64,000 bases of DNA from Triplophysa rosa (Eukaryota; Chordata; Actinopteri; Cypriniformes; Nemacheilidae). Positions 1 through 13,116 of the stretch are shown one piece after another. Position numbers and translations under genes: made by a program. The notes under the pieces are model-generated. The model was given only the letters and a program-made list of their open reading frames with translations, was not told where the DNA came from and searched no databases. Where the stretch lies: positions 2,727,042 through 2,791,041 of the forward strand of contig NC_079900.1 in assembly GCF_024868665.1 (NCBI RefSeq). Reading direction: 5' to 3'. How positions within the stretch are numbered: the first letter of the stretch is position 1; each line of letters opens with the position of its first letter.

Positions 1-3000
1 GATATCTTTCAATCCCCGCTACAAGTTCCCCATCAGAGAGGCTTTTTAGTGCAAGTGGCAACATAATAACATACCAACGTTCGAGTCTCAAGCCTGCAAT
101 GGTGAATAGACTTGTATTCTTGGCCAAAAACCTCTAATCTTGAGTGAGCAAATTGATGCATACAGTACCTTAAATCAAAGCTTAAGTCAAAATGGTATGT
201 TTGAACATTTATATTTACTACTGTTGTAAGAAAGAAAACTGATTTTTTTAGTTGTTGAAAAGTTTCATTTAATCTTTATTTGGTTTAGTGGCCAGTGACC
301 AACACTTGTTTTATTTTAGCACTGTTGCAAAGAAAAGTCTGCAGAGCAAAATAGTAAATATTATTCAACACAAGTTAAATGTTGTTAGTTATTATAAGTT
401 AAGCTTGACTTTGTTTTATAACAAATACTTATTTTTTTAAACCACTCAGGGGTTGGTGTTTACCATAATCACATTTTTCAAATTTTGTGACTAGATGTTT
501 TCAAAAAGAGGTTTGTAATTGTTGAATAAAATGTTAAATGACTTATTTTGTCATGTTATTTCCCTAGTGTGATAATGAAGTGTCCAAGGGTCCTCCTGCA
601 TTTCTACACATCGCAATATATATCGCAAAAAAACAAAAACATCGCAATGTCTGTTTTTTCCAATATCGTTCAGCCCTAGCGTATATTGTACACAGTGAGT
701 TCGAAAGTATGAACGCACATTGCGTTTAGAAAGACTCGCATACGAATGACTCATCTGAACCGATTCATTTAAACTATTGAACTTTTCAGTCACTAGCGAA
801 TATAAGAGATCATTGAATAATTTAAAGTGAACCACAGAGAATGCAAGATGTGAATGAGCTTTGCTCATTTAGTAAGAAAAAAAAAAGTAATTCAGTTGGC
901 TATTGTGGGCTGAAAAGTTAGCTGAAAATGATAAAAAAAGCTTTATTTGATTAAAGTCTGTTTGGTTGAATAAAAGTAATGTTTTATATAACGTAATAAT
1001 TGTCATTTTCATCAAATTTTATTAGAACCTTTAATATGTCAAAGTCACTTTGGTTAAGTCACTTAAAGGCACGGTAGGCCTACGTGTGTGTACAAGATCA
1101 GGATGGCACCACCTCATTTTGAGCCAGGAAAAACCCTGGAGGTGTTTTGAATGCAGCATTAAAACTACGTGATGACATCACAAATATGATAATTAGCATG
1201 TGACGTCACACCAAGCACCACAGTTTCACAAAATCCTAGAGGAAACACTGGAAATGTTTTATGATGCAATAGATTTGGTGAATTTAGCGACAATAAAGTA
1301 ATCTCAAAAACTGTTCCTCCAAGCTTTCGGTTTTTAAAGAAAGTTTGCAAATGGCACAAAAAGTCAGCAGAGAAAAAGCATGTGGACAGGCAGATTTAAC
1401 CTCTAATTTGTCCATTTGTGTAATGAATAAAACAACAAGCATCTAACTGACCATTAAAATGTTAAGTCTCGGCAAATAACCGTCAGCAGCCAGGAAAAGA
1501 TGAACGTGCTCTTCACAGCATCACATGCGTCTCCAGCGCTGTGAACCCATCCCCCACTTAAACAGCGACAGCAGCACAAACACTGATGCAAGCCTGAAGC
1601 CATTAGCGCTGAACACTCCGCTGCTTAACACGGTGAGGAACTCCCTGTCCTGAGACATAAATCTCTGCTCTCTCACATTCTTTCTCCAAGTGCTAACCTG
1701 AAGCGATAAAACCTCTTTTCCAATTTGTTTCCAGTTTTTGTCACAACCAGTCAACTCTAAATTCAACAAGAAACAATTTTGGTGTATTATCTTTGTTGGG
1801 AAATTAACAGCAACAAGAAATTGGTGAAAAAACCTAACCATGTGGTTAAGTCCATTTTTGCACAATACAAAGTATTTAAATAGTTTATTTTTTGAATGGT
1901 AAATTACGTTTCGTTTCGTTTCTTTATTAGGTTAGGTTAGATTTTTTTGTATTTTTGTTTGTTGCTCAGGCATAGAACGCAGTTTGATTGCCAACCGCAG
2001 CAATTTTAATGATTTGAATGCATGACGAACATGAGTCTGCTTAAATTCCTCCTTTAGCTTTGGCTGTCGCCATCAGAAAAAAATTTATATATGGGGGCGT
2101 GCCACACGATTACGTGCTGCCCTGTGTCACCGTGTCCCAAACTTGTCAAAATATTTGGTTTGTCGGACATCAAGCAGCCCTGCTCAGACCGATCGGCGTG
2201 TACAGCAGGAGAAAGCGTCTGTCATTAATTGCTCTCGTGTTACTTTGATATAAACTGATAGGTCTGCGTAACGCGCATAAAGTTGAAAACATAATAAATC
2301 ACAAACTTAACATTACTATGTTAACTCTAAACAGTCGCCGCATCATAATGGGGGAGTGGGAGAATGGCACTGTGAAAAAGGCCCGATGCCCAGCCCGCGT
2401 TTTAATATATGGTAATAAATAAATTAGTTCAACTGTTACACTTTTTTTGCTTCATTTTTTGATGGCTCATGCTCTACATGTTTTGACTGTTTGTGAACTT
2501 CCATTTTACCATGTGTTGTGCCCTATTATCAAAATGTATATCTATGGAGCCAATGATTAAATTACTTCTATAGCTATTGTATTCTTTATAGATTGGGTCA
2601 CTTAATTTTGCTCTTAAAATGCACCACATTGCAGGATTTACCTTCAAAATATGCAAAATTTTCTTCCAGGGGAGCATATCCCTGGCCCCCCCTAGGGGAA
2701 AATACGTTTATCCCCATAGTCTCACAAAATTCTGTGGGAAACACTGCAATGGTGCCCCAGAATTGAGTGATTTACAAAATTCTTCAAATAAATCTTGTGC
2801 GTTCAAAAGAAAAGAAATGTATACAGGTTTGGGGTAACTATAGGGCGAGTAAATAATGACAGTTTTTATTTTGGGGTGAACTATCCCTTTAACATTCTCT
2901 CATTTGAAACTAAAAAAGTATTATTTATAAAAACAAACTAAATAATGCAAAAACATTAACACTTTTGCCATCTATATCTGAAACATAGGGTTACTTACAT

Positions 3001-3239
3001 GGGTAAAGTTAAATGATGTCAAACTTGACACAATTATAAAACGTCACACATTAAAGATTGCGTATCACAGGCAGTTTCTGCCAATCTCATATTAATCTTG
3101 AGTGCCTATACAGTAGTATTGCATACGTCATATCTTCGAAGAGTATTTAGTTTGATCAAATTTATAAAAGAGAGATACAGCTGTACAATTATTTCTGGAA
3201 AAATACGAGCTGCTAGAGGTGGGACTAGTGGGATGGAAC

Positions 3240-4410
3240 TAGGGCTGAACGATTAATCGAAATCGAATCGCAATCGCGATGTGAGACGTTGCGATTTGCT
3301 AATCGCAAGAGGCTGCGATGTGGAAACGATGTGAAATATAGGAAACGCGTCTGTTCCAAGCCCGCTTTGAGTGGCATTCTTGCTAACCAACAGAGTGAGC
3401 GCACCTCCGTTATGCCTAATCAAAAAAAAAAAAAAAACAGAAAGCGGGAGAGAGAGTGTTATTATGGCATCTGCAGAGTCAGATCGGTCATATTAGGCAA
3501 ATAAATACTAAAGAACCATCCAATTCAGAAGACCGCACACACAGCCTGTGTTATACTTGCTCTCTTCCCCACGTTGCGCGTCTTGCGGACGAGCCGTTTA
3601 AACTTGACGCGCACACATAGCTCGTTTCATACTCGCTCGTCTCGCGGACGAGCCGTTTAAACTTGATGCACACACATAGCCTGTTTCATACTCGCGGACG
3701 AGCCGTTTAAACTTAATGCGCACACATAGCCTTTTTCATACTCGCGCGACTCTTCCCCGCGTTGCGCGTCTCGCGGACGAGCCGTTTAAACTTAATGCGC
3801 ACACACAGCCTGTTGCCTTGACGCACGCGCGTACCCTGTGTCAACTCACGCCTAGGTTTCAAACAAATGTAAATTCTATCTAACTGTTTTGCTAATTTCA
3901 CTTGGATGAAATTAAACATTCAGCACATTTTCTACTAGTTTTAAAAAATCCCACATACTTAAAAAATAATAAATCAGCCTATGTAACCTATGAACTATTT
4001 AAAAAATTCACTAACACAATAGAAAATGTTATGGATTTAAGGGTTACAATGGGAGTTGTATTTGTTTTAATGGAAACTATAATAGTGTACACTGGTATTT
4101 GGATTCTATTGGTGTGATGTAATCTTGAAGCTGGGAACCAATTGAACAACAGTAAGCCCAATTTGAATAATGCCCAAAACACACTACAAAAATGAATTTT
4201 GTAATGGTTTTAATGGAAACAATTAGAATTTCTGTAATGTTTTTTTATTGTTTTCTTTCAGCAGGGTAATTATACCCATACTGTGCTCCACACAACAATA
4301 TTGAGCTGAAGTTTGAATTAGAAAAGTTAAAATCGCAAATCAAATCGCAATCGCAATGTCTGTCAAAAAAAAATCGCAATTAGATATTTTCCACAAATCG
4401 CACAGCCCTA
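3240..4410. mobile_element. Non-autonomous hAT element, family A copy 1
   Basis: The 1171-bp element starts TAGGGCTGAACGATTAATCG and ends ATCGCACAGCCCTA, so the termini are imperfect inverted repeats. It is flanked by a perfect 8-bp target duplication GATGGAAC (3232-3239 and 4411-4418), the hAT hallmark. It has no transposase frame. The left third carries a CpG-rich degenerate tandem repeat around GACGAGCCGTTTAAACTT. A second copy with the same ends and interior lies at 21574-24686. Confidence 0.9.
3545..3815. repeat. Degenerate minisatellite inside hAT copy 1
   Basis: About four units of roughly 50-80 bp share the core GACGAGCCGTTTAAACTT followed by GCGCACACATAGCC. Cores begin near 3588, 3647, 3697 and 3777. 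The related hAT copy at 21574 has fewer, more diverged units in the same place, so unit number varies between copies. Confidence 0.75.
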
Positions 4411-5404
4411 GATGGAACTACAGCATGAGCAAGCAACACATTATCCCTTCGTGTTTTGCACATTATGCACATACAACAAAACACAGACGTATGACTTAGT
4501 TTGACTTACCGCGTGCAGTTCATATCCGGCATCTTTTAGCGCTGGGACCTTTTAGCGCTGGTAACTTTAATGTCAAGTTACAACTTTGTTCTGACAAACA
4601 CTGATGTAGAGGAAAAACACAAATAAAGGGGCTACCAAGGATAGTTTCCCCGGGTCAGAACTGAGCAACTGATGAGAATTTAAGGAAGACGGGTGAAAAG
4701 CACTTCAGCCTCCAGAGAGAGAAGAGTTACTGAGGCACCGATGCTGTCTGATCTAACACACTTCAAGCGCACTTGTGACTCTCATAATCTGTGTACAATG
4801 CAAACACGAGCCCTAGTACCGACAGCACATCTATTCACCTCTGAGCAAACACTGCAGATATGGAAACCGCTACATGCTCTGACAGCTCCTGTGATGCTAT
4901 TCAAAACATTTCAGTTTGCTATGTGGAAAAACATCTAAATCGACTTCAATACAACCAACATCTCGACTCAAATGTTTGATGGGTTTGCTTTTGCGAGAAA
5001 CAGGTGATGCAAGTATCTGACTGGTTTTCGAATGGTTACGTTAAACCACAACAGAGAAATGCAATGGGCACAACAACATTTCTCTCTGATCTCTTTTATT
5101 AAACGTGCAAAGTTGATTTATCCTGATGGTCAAGGAACTGTGAGACAAACTGAGAACCAAAACAATATGTCGCAACAACAAATCAACAGTGTATGACTGC
5201 AGACAGTCTAGAAATTGTCACAGATTTGAGCCCAAATCTGGCAAATCTGATCTTTATCCCCTAAACTGAAGGTGTGGGAATGGTGGATGACAATTCTGAA
5301 GGTACAGACTCTAACAGTGTAAACACAAGAGAAAAGGATCCAGTTCATCTCAACCCGGTGCTAAACTCACATGAATTCGCAACCTCAAATTTGTTTGAAG
5401 TCAT

Positions 5405-6314
5405 TACTGGTGCAACGGATCACAAAACTCACGGTTCGGATCATTTTGCAGATTTTAGTTCACGGATCGGATCATTTTTCGGATCACCTAATGTAAATGC
5501 TCATCTTACACCGTGTCTACACCGGTTGCGGCGCGACGCGACAAGAGACAATTGAATGAATTAGAACCCATTATAATTAAAAAATTTGTCCACACCGGAC
5601 GTGGCGCGATGTGGCGCGACAATCCCATTAGAACAAGCCATGTGTCACGTCGCGTCCGGTGTAGACACGGTGTTAGTTTTATTTTATAATATTAGCAGTT
5701 TAGAGAATTTTAGAGAATTTAATAAAAAAATAAGTTGTGAAAGTTCCCTGAAGATATCAACAAATTAATTTAATGGAGAATCTTGTTTCTAAACAGTTAA
5801 TATTTACCTTCTAGGCCGTGTCATACAGTATGCATGCATTATTTAAAAAAAGACAATATGTATAACAAATAAATATGAAATAAATGTGCAGTCAGAGTTA
5901 ACGGCTGACAAATGGATCTCTAGAGATCAGAAAAATGTGGTGATCATCTAGTACTTGTCTCAACTGATTTTCTCTCGTCTTCTATGCGTTACTGAATTAT
6001 GGCCGTCAAAACTGCTTAAGTAATGCGCGTTCTCACTTACATCTCATCATTTGTGCTTTGACTCAACACAACATTAGGCTACTTTACCTTTACAGCTAGC
6101 CTTACACATCACAGCGGTTTAAGTTAAGATATACATTACGCGAGAATGCGCTTTTGTACTCGTCGAAATACTGGAGTGAGCACGCGTGCGTGCTAAAATG
6201 ATCTTTTACTGTATGATGAATAAATTTACAGTTAATCTGCAGGTCACATGCATTCCGAACCGTAGAGCACGATCTGTACGGATCACAGATCAATCGTGAT
6301 CCGTTTCACCACAA
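5405..6314. mobile_element. hAT-like element, host of a Harbinger-type MITE
   Basis: The left end reads TACTGGTGCAACGGATCAC; the right end, reversed, reads TTGTGGTGAAACGGATCAC. The flanks carry a direct repeat GAAGTCATT (5397-5405 and 6315-6323), consistent with an 8-bp hAT duplication plus one chance base. The element is about 910 bp with no transposase frame. The interior contains further GGATC-rich subterminal motifs and the 164-bp MITE at 5509-5672. Confidence 0.7.
5509..5672. mobile_element. PIF/Harbinger-type MITE (164 bp)
   Basis: The ends are perfect 17-bp inverted repeats, CACCGTGTCTACACCGG. They are flanked by the 3-bp direct repeat TTA at 5506-5508 and 5673-5675, the usual PIF/Harbinger target duplication. 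The short GCGCGAC-rich interior is largely self-complementary. It is nested in the hAT-like element 5405-6314. Confidence 0.75.
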
Positions 6315-6663
6315 GAAGTCATTTACCATTAATGACAACTTAGAAACTAGCAAAACAACCAAGATTATGTTACAAGCGGTAAATTTATTGATTCCGAACG
6401 TCACCATTTGAAGTGGAAATGATCAAAATCAATCAAATCCAATCCCTTTATTGTCACTCAACCATATACACAAGTGCAACAGTAGGTGAAAAACTTGGGT
6501 GCAAACACGGCAGTATGAAAGATATGAAGAAATGAAGGCTAAAACTAAAACCACACATACACGTGTTGGTCCAAACCGAAACAGCTTGCTCGTTTGTATT
6601 TGAGCTTGTGAAATCGTTCAAATTTTTATCAAAGGTTTTGCAATTAAACATAATAAGATTTAC

Positions 6664-7307
6664 CTTATTCATGTTTCCCGCTTGCTGAGGGTTGATGGCA
6701 TTATGCGCCCCCATCTGTGGTGCACCTTGGGTAAGCGTCTCTGCCAGCACGCTGCCCGAAACACTGACCACCGGCCCAGCGCCGCCTCCGACAGGTGCCC
6801 CTTGCATGGCCTGACCCTGGTACTGCATCCCTGCCACTGCCCTGCCTCTTCCAGCTGGCCCCATGACACCATTCATCATCTGCCCTTGCTGCGCCATGTT
6901 CTGCCCCATGTGTCCATGCGCCTGGTTGTTATTGTTCATCATAGCCTGGTTAAAGCCAGCATTGATGCCCATGCCTTGACTGTTGTTGCCTTGACCAGTA
7001 GGAGTGCCAACAGGCTTTGGAGGCTGAGTCTGGTGACTGGGTGAACCCTGACCCATGGGACTTTTGCCCAAGGCGCCCAGTTGGCCGCCCATTCCAGGCT
7101 GAGGGCTGAGGTTTCCAGTCAGACCAGGGCCTGCCTGCAGGAGCTGAGACAGCTGCTTGTGCTTGGCAGCAGCATCCGGTACGTTGACCCCCATCCGGCC
7201 TCCCAACACTCCATCCCCGTTTGAGGGCATGGACATAAGCCCCAGGTCTCCGTTGGGTATCAGCTCATCTGGAAGATCATTTTCCAAGTCGAACAGCGAC
7301 ACAAAGT
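6664..7307 (-). CDS. crebbp: crebbp coding exon 2 (CBP N-terminal region)
   Basis: CBP is a nuclear histone acetyltransferase and transcriptional co-activator. This exon encodes residues 30 (split codon) to about 244. The acceptor is TTTTTCCAG before 7307 and the donor is AAG|GTAAAT after 6664, giving 644 nt (2 + 214 codons), in phase with exon 1. The protein begins DFVSLFDLENDLPDELIPNG, matching the CBP rather than the p300 version of this conserved stretch. It contains the nuclear-receptor box LSQLL at residues 82-86 inside AAKHKQLSQLLQ, followed by Gly/Gln/Asn/Met-rich low-complexity sequence and the CBP-like block SVLAETLTQ. KIX, bromodomain, HAT and zinc-finger exons lie outside the window. 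Which fish ohnologue (a or b) it is cannot be told from this exon alone. Confidence 0.95.
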
Positions 7308-7518
7308 CTGGAAAAAGAAGAAAGGAAAAGATGCATACATGAGCACAAAACCCAAAGATGAAGACGACTCAAACTGTTGAAATCTTCCGTTTCCATTTTT
7401 TGGGGGGGGGGGGGCTGGGTGCTTTTACTTTATCAGTTGTTTATGGCTTATCTGCTATCATCAAGTAACATTACATGTATATTTGTTATCTACATGGTCC
7501 ACACATATACTAGCATAT

Positions 7519-9127
7519 TAGGGCTGTGTATTGGCAAGGGCCTTTCGATACGATACATAACACGATAGACAAGTTACAATACAATATATTGACTGTATTT
7601 CAATACGATACATAATTGCAATATATTGCAATACTTTTCAAATAAAAAATGTAAAGAATATAGAGCTGAAAATACAACTTGCTGTGGACCACCTGGGGTA
7701 TATTTTAACATCCCACCAATAGAATCCATCACATACCAGTAGGGATGGTATATCGATACTGCTTATCGATACCGGTACTTATCAATACCGTTATCGATAC
7801 TACGCTCTATAATTTGATGCAAAAACACATGATGTGAAAAGAGTTTCTTTATTAGAGCCGAGTTTTAGAACTGCAGTTTACAAATGCTTCTGAGCAAACA
7901 GAAAATGCCACATAACAAAACGTGTGTGTTCCTTAGCATACCACTTACGGCACTTAGCATGTGCATAGGAGCACATCGTAATGTAATTCAACATTTACTT
8001 TACATCCCTATGGTTATTTGGCTGGTAGACCGTATTTCTTTTTCCTTTCTGGTTTTAGGTCTACATAAATTTAAGTGCTATTTTCTAAGCAAGTAATATT
8101 TTTTTAATTATATGTACTATTGTTTTATAATTTTACAAGCACATTTACTTCAATTTACTAAAGTAAATATACTCCGTGGCCGAATTACTAAAAACAATGT
8201 TATGACTTTTATTTTGACGGGTTGCCGCAAAGGGGTGTTTGAAGGAAGCTTCCTCATTGCGAAACGCGGACGCTGAAAGCTCCACAAGCGCAACCATCTC
8301 ACTCTTTCACTCATAAACACGCAAAACAAGCAGATTACAAATACATCGCGGAAATCATATGACCCTAGATATCACACATACGTCGAGCAAACTTCAGCCA
8401 TTCGGACACCATTCAGGGGTGGAAAACGACAGGCAGCAGCCTCTAATTCGCCATTTAACACCTGAATACACAGAGATTAAACAACGCAAGAATCGATAAC
8501 AGTATCGTTTGTCATGAAGCTTAGATACTCTGGTATCGACCCAATTATGTACCGATGCAAAAAAGTACCGGTTTTCAGTACCCATCCCTACATATCAGTA
8601 GACACCATTATAGTTTCAATTAAAACTAATACAATTTCCATAACCATTAAATCTATAAAATTTTCTATTGTGTTTTGGGCAGAGTTCTATTGTTTTTTTT
8701 CAGCAAGGTTGTTTTCGCTGCTCTTCAGTTTGATAGCATTAATGTCAGTTTGTGCATTCTTTAGATTGCATTTCAGGATATGGAATATTTAATTACACGC
8801 AGTTATTGTTTGACAGCAGAGCACAAGGATAGTCACTTTCGCTTTTGCAACCTAATAGTCTTGTGTTACCCGCAGCAATACCCGCATTGTCCGTCAATAA
8901 AAAAAACCTCTGTCTTTGCTCTAAACACGCACCATTAAAATCAAAGCGCACCCACGCGTCGGCTCTGGTAGCTGGAGCGCCATGTTCGCTCCCGCTTGAG
9001 ACAATGGCCGTATGTACTGTATATGACGTTAAAATGTGATTTTATAGTAGAGATTGGACTATCGATATACTATCGTGAACAAAAATATTGCGATTGTGTG
9101 CTGTATCGATATTTTTGCACAGCCCTA
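7519..9127. mobile_element. Non-autonomous hAT element (TAGGGCTG ends), carries a nested hAT
   Basis: The termini are TAGGGCTGTGTATTGGCAA and ATTTTTGCACAGCCCTA. A perfect 8-bp duplication TAGCATAT flanks it (7511-7518 and 9128-9135). The 1609-bp length includes a nested 851-bp element at 7740-8590. Without that insert, the interior contains a block (about 7715-7739 plus 8599-8680) that is the reverse complement of part of hAT family A (about 4005-4120). Confidence 0.9.
7740..8590. mobile_element. Nested hAT-like element (TAGGGATGGTATATCGATAC ends)
   Basis: It begins TAGGGATGGTATATCGATAC and ends GTACCCATCCCTA, with many internal ATCGATAC/ACCGGTA motifs near both ends. The flanks are CATACCAG (7732-7739) and CATATCAG (8591-8598), an 8-bp duplication with one mismatch. 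No transposase frame is visible. It interrupts the 7519-9127 element and is therefore younger than it. Confidence 0.85.
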
Positions 9128-10709
9128 TAGCATATGTATTGGCAACAGAAAACAGCAATAGTTCAATCATATTAACAAAATCAAAGAACTAACAAATGTT
9201 TCCAGACACTTTGTTGTGCTTTGAAATATGTGTAAGCAAGTAAGGATGTCTTATTCTCCACAGGGAGCATTCAGACTCGGGGCTAAAATAAGATCCACTC
9301 CAGCTGCTCATCTGTTACCCCCCTCGTACCCCACCAGCTGCCTGTCAGTCTGGTCAACCTCCTCGTGACGCAGAGAGCAACATAGCCTGCCGTATTTCAA
9401 CAAAGAAGTGATGGAATATGTTCTATCTAGGGTCTAGAGAAGTTGCTGTGTTCACTCAATTGGACTCAACTTTAGTTAACTTAAAACTTTTGTTTGTCCC
9501 ACCTGAAACCTGAAAATACTTAAAAATATCTATATGAAACAATAATTTTTTTAATGCTGTGAGGAAAATTGACCAAATGGGTCAGACTTGGTCAACTATC
9601 GGGAATCTAGCAATTCTCATTAAATGGGTCAATATCGGACAACACACTCAATAGTTACCTTTGCTTTTTGGGTTTAAGTCCAGATTTAAATTTTTTAGGG
9701 CTTTCAAACGATTAACCGTGATTAATCGCATCCAGAATAAACGTTTATGCTTACATAATATATGTCTGTGTACTGTGCATATACATTATTTTATTCTCAC
9801 GTGAGAAGGGAGACGAGCTATCCCTTGTGTCTTTGAGACGAGCATCGTTCTTCCCCAAATCAGTCACGCTTCAGCCGAGACATTAAACCGTGTTGCGAGC
9901 CGTCTGCCTGAAGCTGGTGGAGGGCAGCGTTTACACGCTTGGCTGTGTTTGTATGTTCACTAATGCAAACACGGCTGGAATAAAAGCGCACCCACGGCTG
10001 CCACACGCTCACATTAACGGGAGTAGGAACACCCAGCTGGCAAACAACACACCCACTGGAACCCTCTCTGACAACAGTACACAGCAAAAAAATCACGGCA
10101 CAGATTTAACACAAACCACACATTAGCATGCATACTTGAGGGCACATGTTGCCATCTCACACAATACAGTGTAGTCTTACTGTAGTCTGCATTACAGTTA
10201 ACATGCTATAAAGAAGAGAAACAGTTTGATTGCACCATTAAAGGTGAACCTTAGCAAGCTTCACGATTACTAGTTTACACTTCGAGACATAACTTTTCCT
10301 GCACTGTTCGCAGATCTCATTATCTCAAATAAAGCATCTTATTTTGGAAATTGGTGTGCTGTTTTAGATGTACATGCACAGAGGGACACAACATACGTGA
10401 GCTAGGGATGCTCATTTCGGTTAATTTCCCTAACCGAGAACCGACGCCAAGTCATCCGAACATTAACCGTTAACTGATAAGATTTTATTATTAAATTGGA
10501 ATTAAATAAAAATACATGCTGCGTCTCAATTCGAGGCTGCGTCCTCTGGAGGTCGCGTTTGTTGGCCGCATACGCCTTCACAAGCGCCATATGTAGGACG
10601 CAGACTTCGAAATGAGACACAGCTACAGTTGACCAGAGTCTGTGACGTGTTAAAAATACACAAAAAAAATTCACAAATTTATTTTAACATGCAAATAGCA
10701 GCATATTAA

Positions 10710-10908
10710 AGGGGCCATATGGCGTGAATACGTGTTTTTCTGTGTCTTTGGTGTGTTATAAGTTGCCCATGCATGTATTAGACACACGTAAAATTGCAAA
10801 AATTGCCTGCCCAAAACTCCTCGTGTAACCACACCCCCACGTGTATACACATTGCATTACATCAAAAACAAACGATAATATTCGTTTAAGCCCTGTCATA
10901 TGACCCCT
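10710..10908. mobile_element. TTAA-flanked MITE (199 bp)
   Basis: The ends are AGGGGCCATATGG and CATATGACCCCT, flanked on both sides by TTAA (10706-10709 and 10909-10912). A TTAA duplication is typical of piggyBac- and Kolobok-type elements. It has no coding capacity. Confidence 0.75.
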
Positions 10909-11855
10909 TTAACAAATTTTCACGAACCTGTAGCATTTTGGACAATGGAGAAAAACTAAAATAATATAAATCCAAAGTATAAAATAAACAGGCAAGAAAA
11001 TAACTTTAATAATTAAATTATGACAAAATCTGACATTTTGTAAATAAACAAAAATAAATGAAACAAATTTAGCTTTGCGACGTGGATTGTTGATTGACTT
11101 GCGTCAGAGCACGCGCACGCTATCATGCACACGCACGCATATCCTAACTAACATCCGCGTGCCAGATAGATACTATACTATCCGCATCGACCTAAAACTT
11201 TGACCATACATAACTTTCCGAAGAATTAAATAGCTCATTTATTGCAAACCATCGCGATATGCATATTGCGATATGCACATGTGCGATATTTCAATAATTT
11301 CGATATATTGCACAGCCCTAACAGATATAAATCCGATCTGCTATAACCGTGCAAATAGGGGTGGGTGATCTGGCGATGTTAAATCGTGATCGATCTTGAA
11401 TGCGTTCGCAATCCACTTTTCAACGGAATCGCGAGGATCATGACCTTGTCTGTCATCTAAAACAAGAGGAGTGTTCGAAATCAATCAGTGCTGCACAGAC
11501 CCATTGGCGTATGACATAAAAGCTACGCGAGAGCTCTGTATGCTTTCGAATAACTCTTGCCGTGCTGCAAGGTCTCATGTGTGCGATACAGTTTTGCAAG
11601 TACATTAGACACAGCGGCTGTTTGTCCTCATTGTGTGACATTAATCGATGGCGCACCGCTAATTTACTTAGTTTTAGTCTTATGCATTTGGCAGACCAGG
11701 GCTCTAGACTCATTTTTCCCAGTGCGACCAACTTACAATTTGGTCGCACCCTTTTAGAGTAATCATATAGTAATTTATATAATATTCAGCTATGCACATT
11801 CCCCTGCATAACTTATATATAACAGTATAATTTGTATATAGCACATCTGTACATA

Positions 11856-13116
11856 CAGTGCTGTGAAAAAGTATTTGCCCCCTTCCGGATTTTTGTTTTT
11901 TTGCATATTTGTCATGCTTAAATGATTCAGATCATCAAACTATTTTTTATATTATTCAAAGAAAACCAGAGTAAATACAAAATGCAGTTTTTAAATGATG
12001 GTTTTATTTATTAAGGTAAAAAACAATCCAAACATTTCTGACCCTATGTGAAAAAGTAATTTCCCCCATTGGTAAATCATGAATTAACTGTGATGAATCG
12101 AGTTAAATTTCACTAGCCACACTCAAGCCTAATTACTGCCAGACCTGTTGAATAAAGAAATCACTTAAGTAGAACCTGTCTGACAAACTGAAGTAGTCTA
12201 AAAGATCTCAAATAGCAACACATCATGCAGCGATTTAAAGAAATTCAAGAACAGATGAGAAACAAAGTAATTGAAATGTATCAGTCTAGAAAGGGTTACA
12301 ACGCCATTTCTAAGGCTTTGGGACTCCAGCGAACCACAGTGAGAGCCATTATCCACAAATGGAGAAAGCATGGAACAGTGGTAAACGTCCCAGGAGTGGC
12401 CGGCCTACCAAAATTACTCCAAGAGCACAACGACGGCTCGTCCAGGAGGTCATAAAAGATCCCAGAACAACATCTAAAGAACTGCAGGCCTCTCTTGCTT
12501 CAGTTAAGGTCAGTGTTCATGATTCTACAATAAGAAAGAGATGTGCAAAAATGGCATCCATGGGAGAGTTCCAAGACGAAAACCACTGCTGACCAAAAAG
12601 AACACAAAGGCTCGTCTCACATTTGCTAAAAAACATCTTGATGATCACCAAAACTTGGGCAAATATTCTGTCGACTGATGAGACAAAGGTTGAACTTTTT
12701 GAAAGGTGTGTGTCCCATTACATCTGGCGTAAAACTAACACAGCATTTCATAAAAAGAACATCATACCAACAGTCAAACATGGTGGAGGTAGTGTGATGG
12801 TCTGGGTCTGCTTTGCAGCTTCAGGACCTGGACGACTGGCCATAATTGATGGAACCATGAATTCTGCGCTCTACCAGAAAATCCTAAAAGAGAATGTCCG
12901 GCCATCGGTTTGTGACCTCAAGCTTAAACGCACTTGGGTTATGCAGCAGGACAATGATCCAAAACACACCAGCAAGTCCACCTCTGAATGGCAAAAAAAA
13001 AAAGGTTTTGGAGTGGCCTAGTCAAAGTCCGGACTTAAATCCAATTGAAATGCTGTGGCATGACCTTAAAAAGGCTGTTCATGCTCGAAGACCCTCCAAT
13101 GTGGCTCGCACGTTAT
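11856..13116 (+). mobile_element. 3'-truncated Tc1-like element
   Basis: It starts after TA (11854-11855) with CAGTGCTGTGAAAAAGTATT. A related inner repeat (TGTGAAAAAGTAATTTCCCC) lies about 183 bp in, the IR/DR layout of fish Tc1 elements. The transposase remnant fills 12225-13116. No matching right inverted repeat is found: the sequence passes directly from the C-terminal transposase region into hAT sequence, so the right end is deleted. Confidence 0.85.
12225..13116 (+). pseudogene. Tc1-family (DD34E) transposase pseudogene
   Basis: The translated pieces are clearly Tc1 transposase but need three frames. The first piece (from 12225) is the paired-like helix-turn-helix region, including MRNKVIEMYQSRKGYNAISK. 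The frame shifts near 12380, with a GRPTKITPRAQRRL AT-hook/HTH2 region, and again near 12570-12620. The next piece carries the first catalytic Asp (STDETKVELFE), HGGGSVMVWVCF and the second Asp ([12 protein letters not shown]). A last shift at an A-rich run near 12995-13005 precedes [15 protein letters not shown] with the catalytic Glu. The catalytic residues survive, but the frame does not and the C-terminus is cut, so the copy is dead. Confidence 0.9.

Larger units (their letters stand above)
1..6663 (-). other. crebbp: crebbp intron 2 (partial, runs off left edge)
   Basis: This is the sequence 3' of crebbp exon 2 on the minus strand. I found no further crebbp exon here; the next coding exon must lie left of position 1. 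It is AT-rich and holds two complete hAT-like elements (3240-4410 and 5405-6314), solitary hAT-type ends near 600-678 (ending CAGCCCTAG), 1235-1253 and 2735-2748 (GGAAACACTG-type ends), and a fragment of the TTAA-type MITE at about 2840-2892. Short open frames in it have no recognisable domain. Confidence 0.75.

Noticed and set aside
6682..7044. Open frame of 120 codons on the plus strand
   Set aside because: It is the antisense shadow of crebbp exon 2, which has clear CBP motifs and splice sites on the minus strand.
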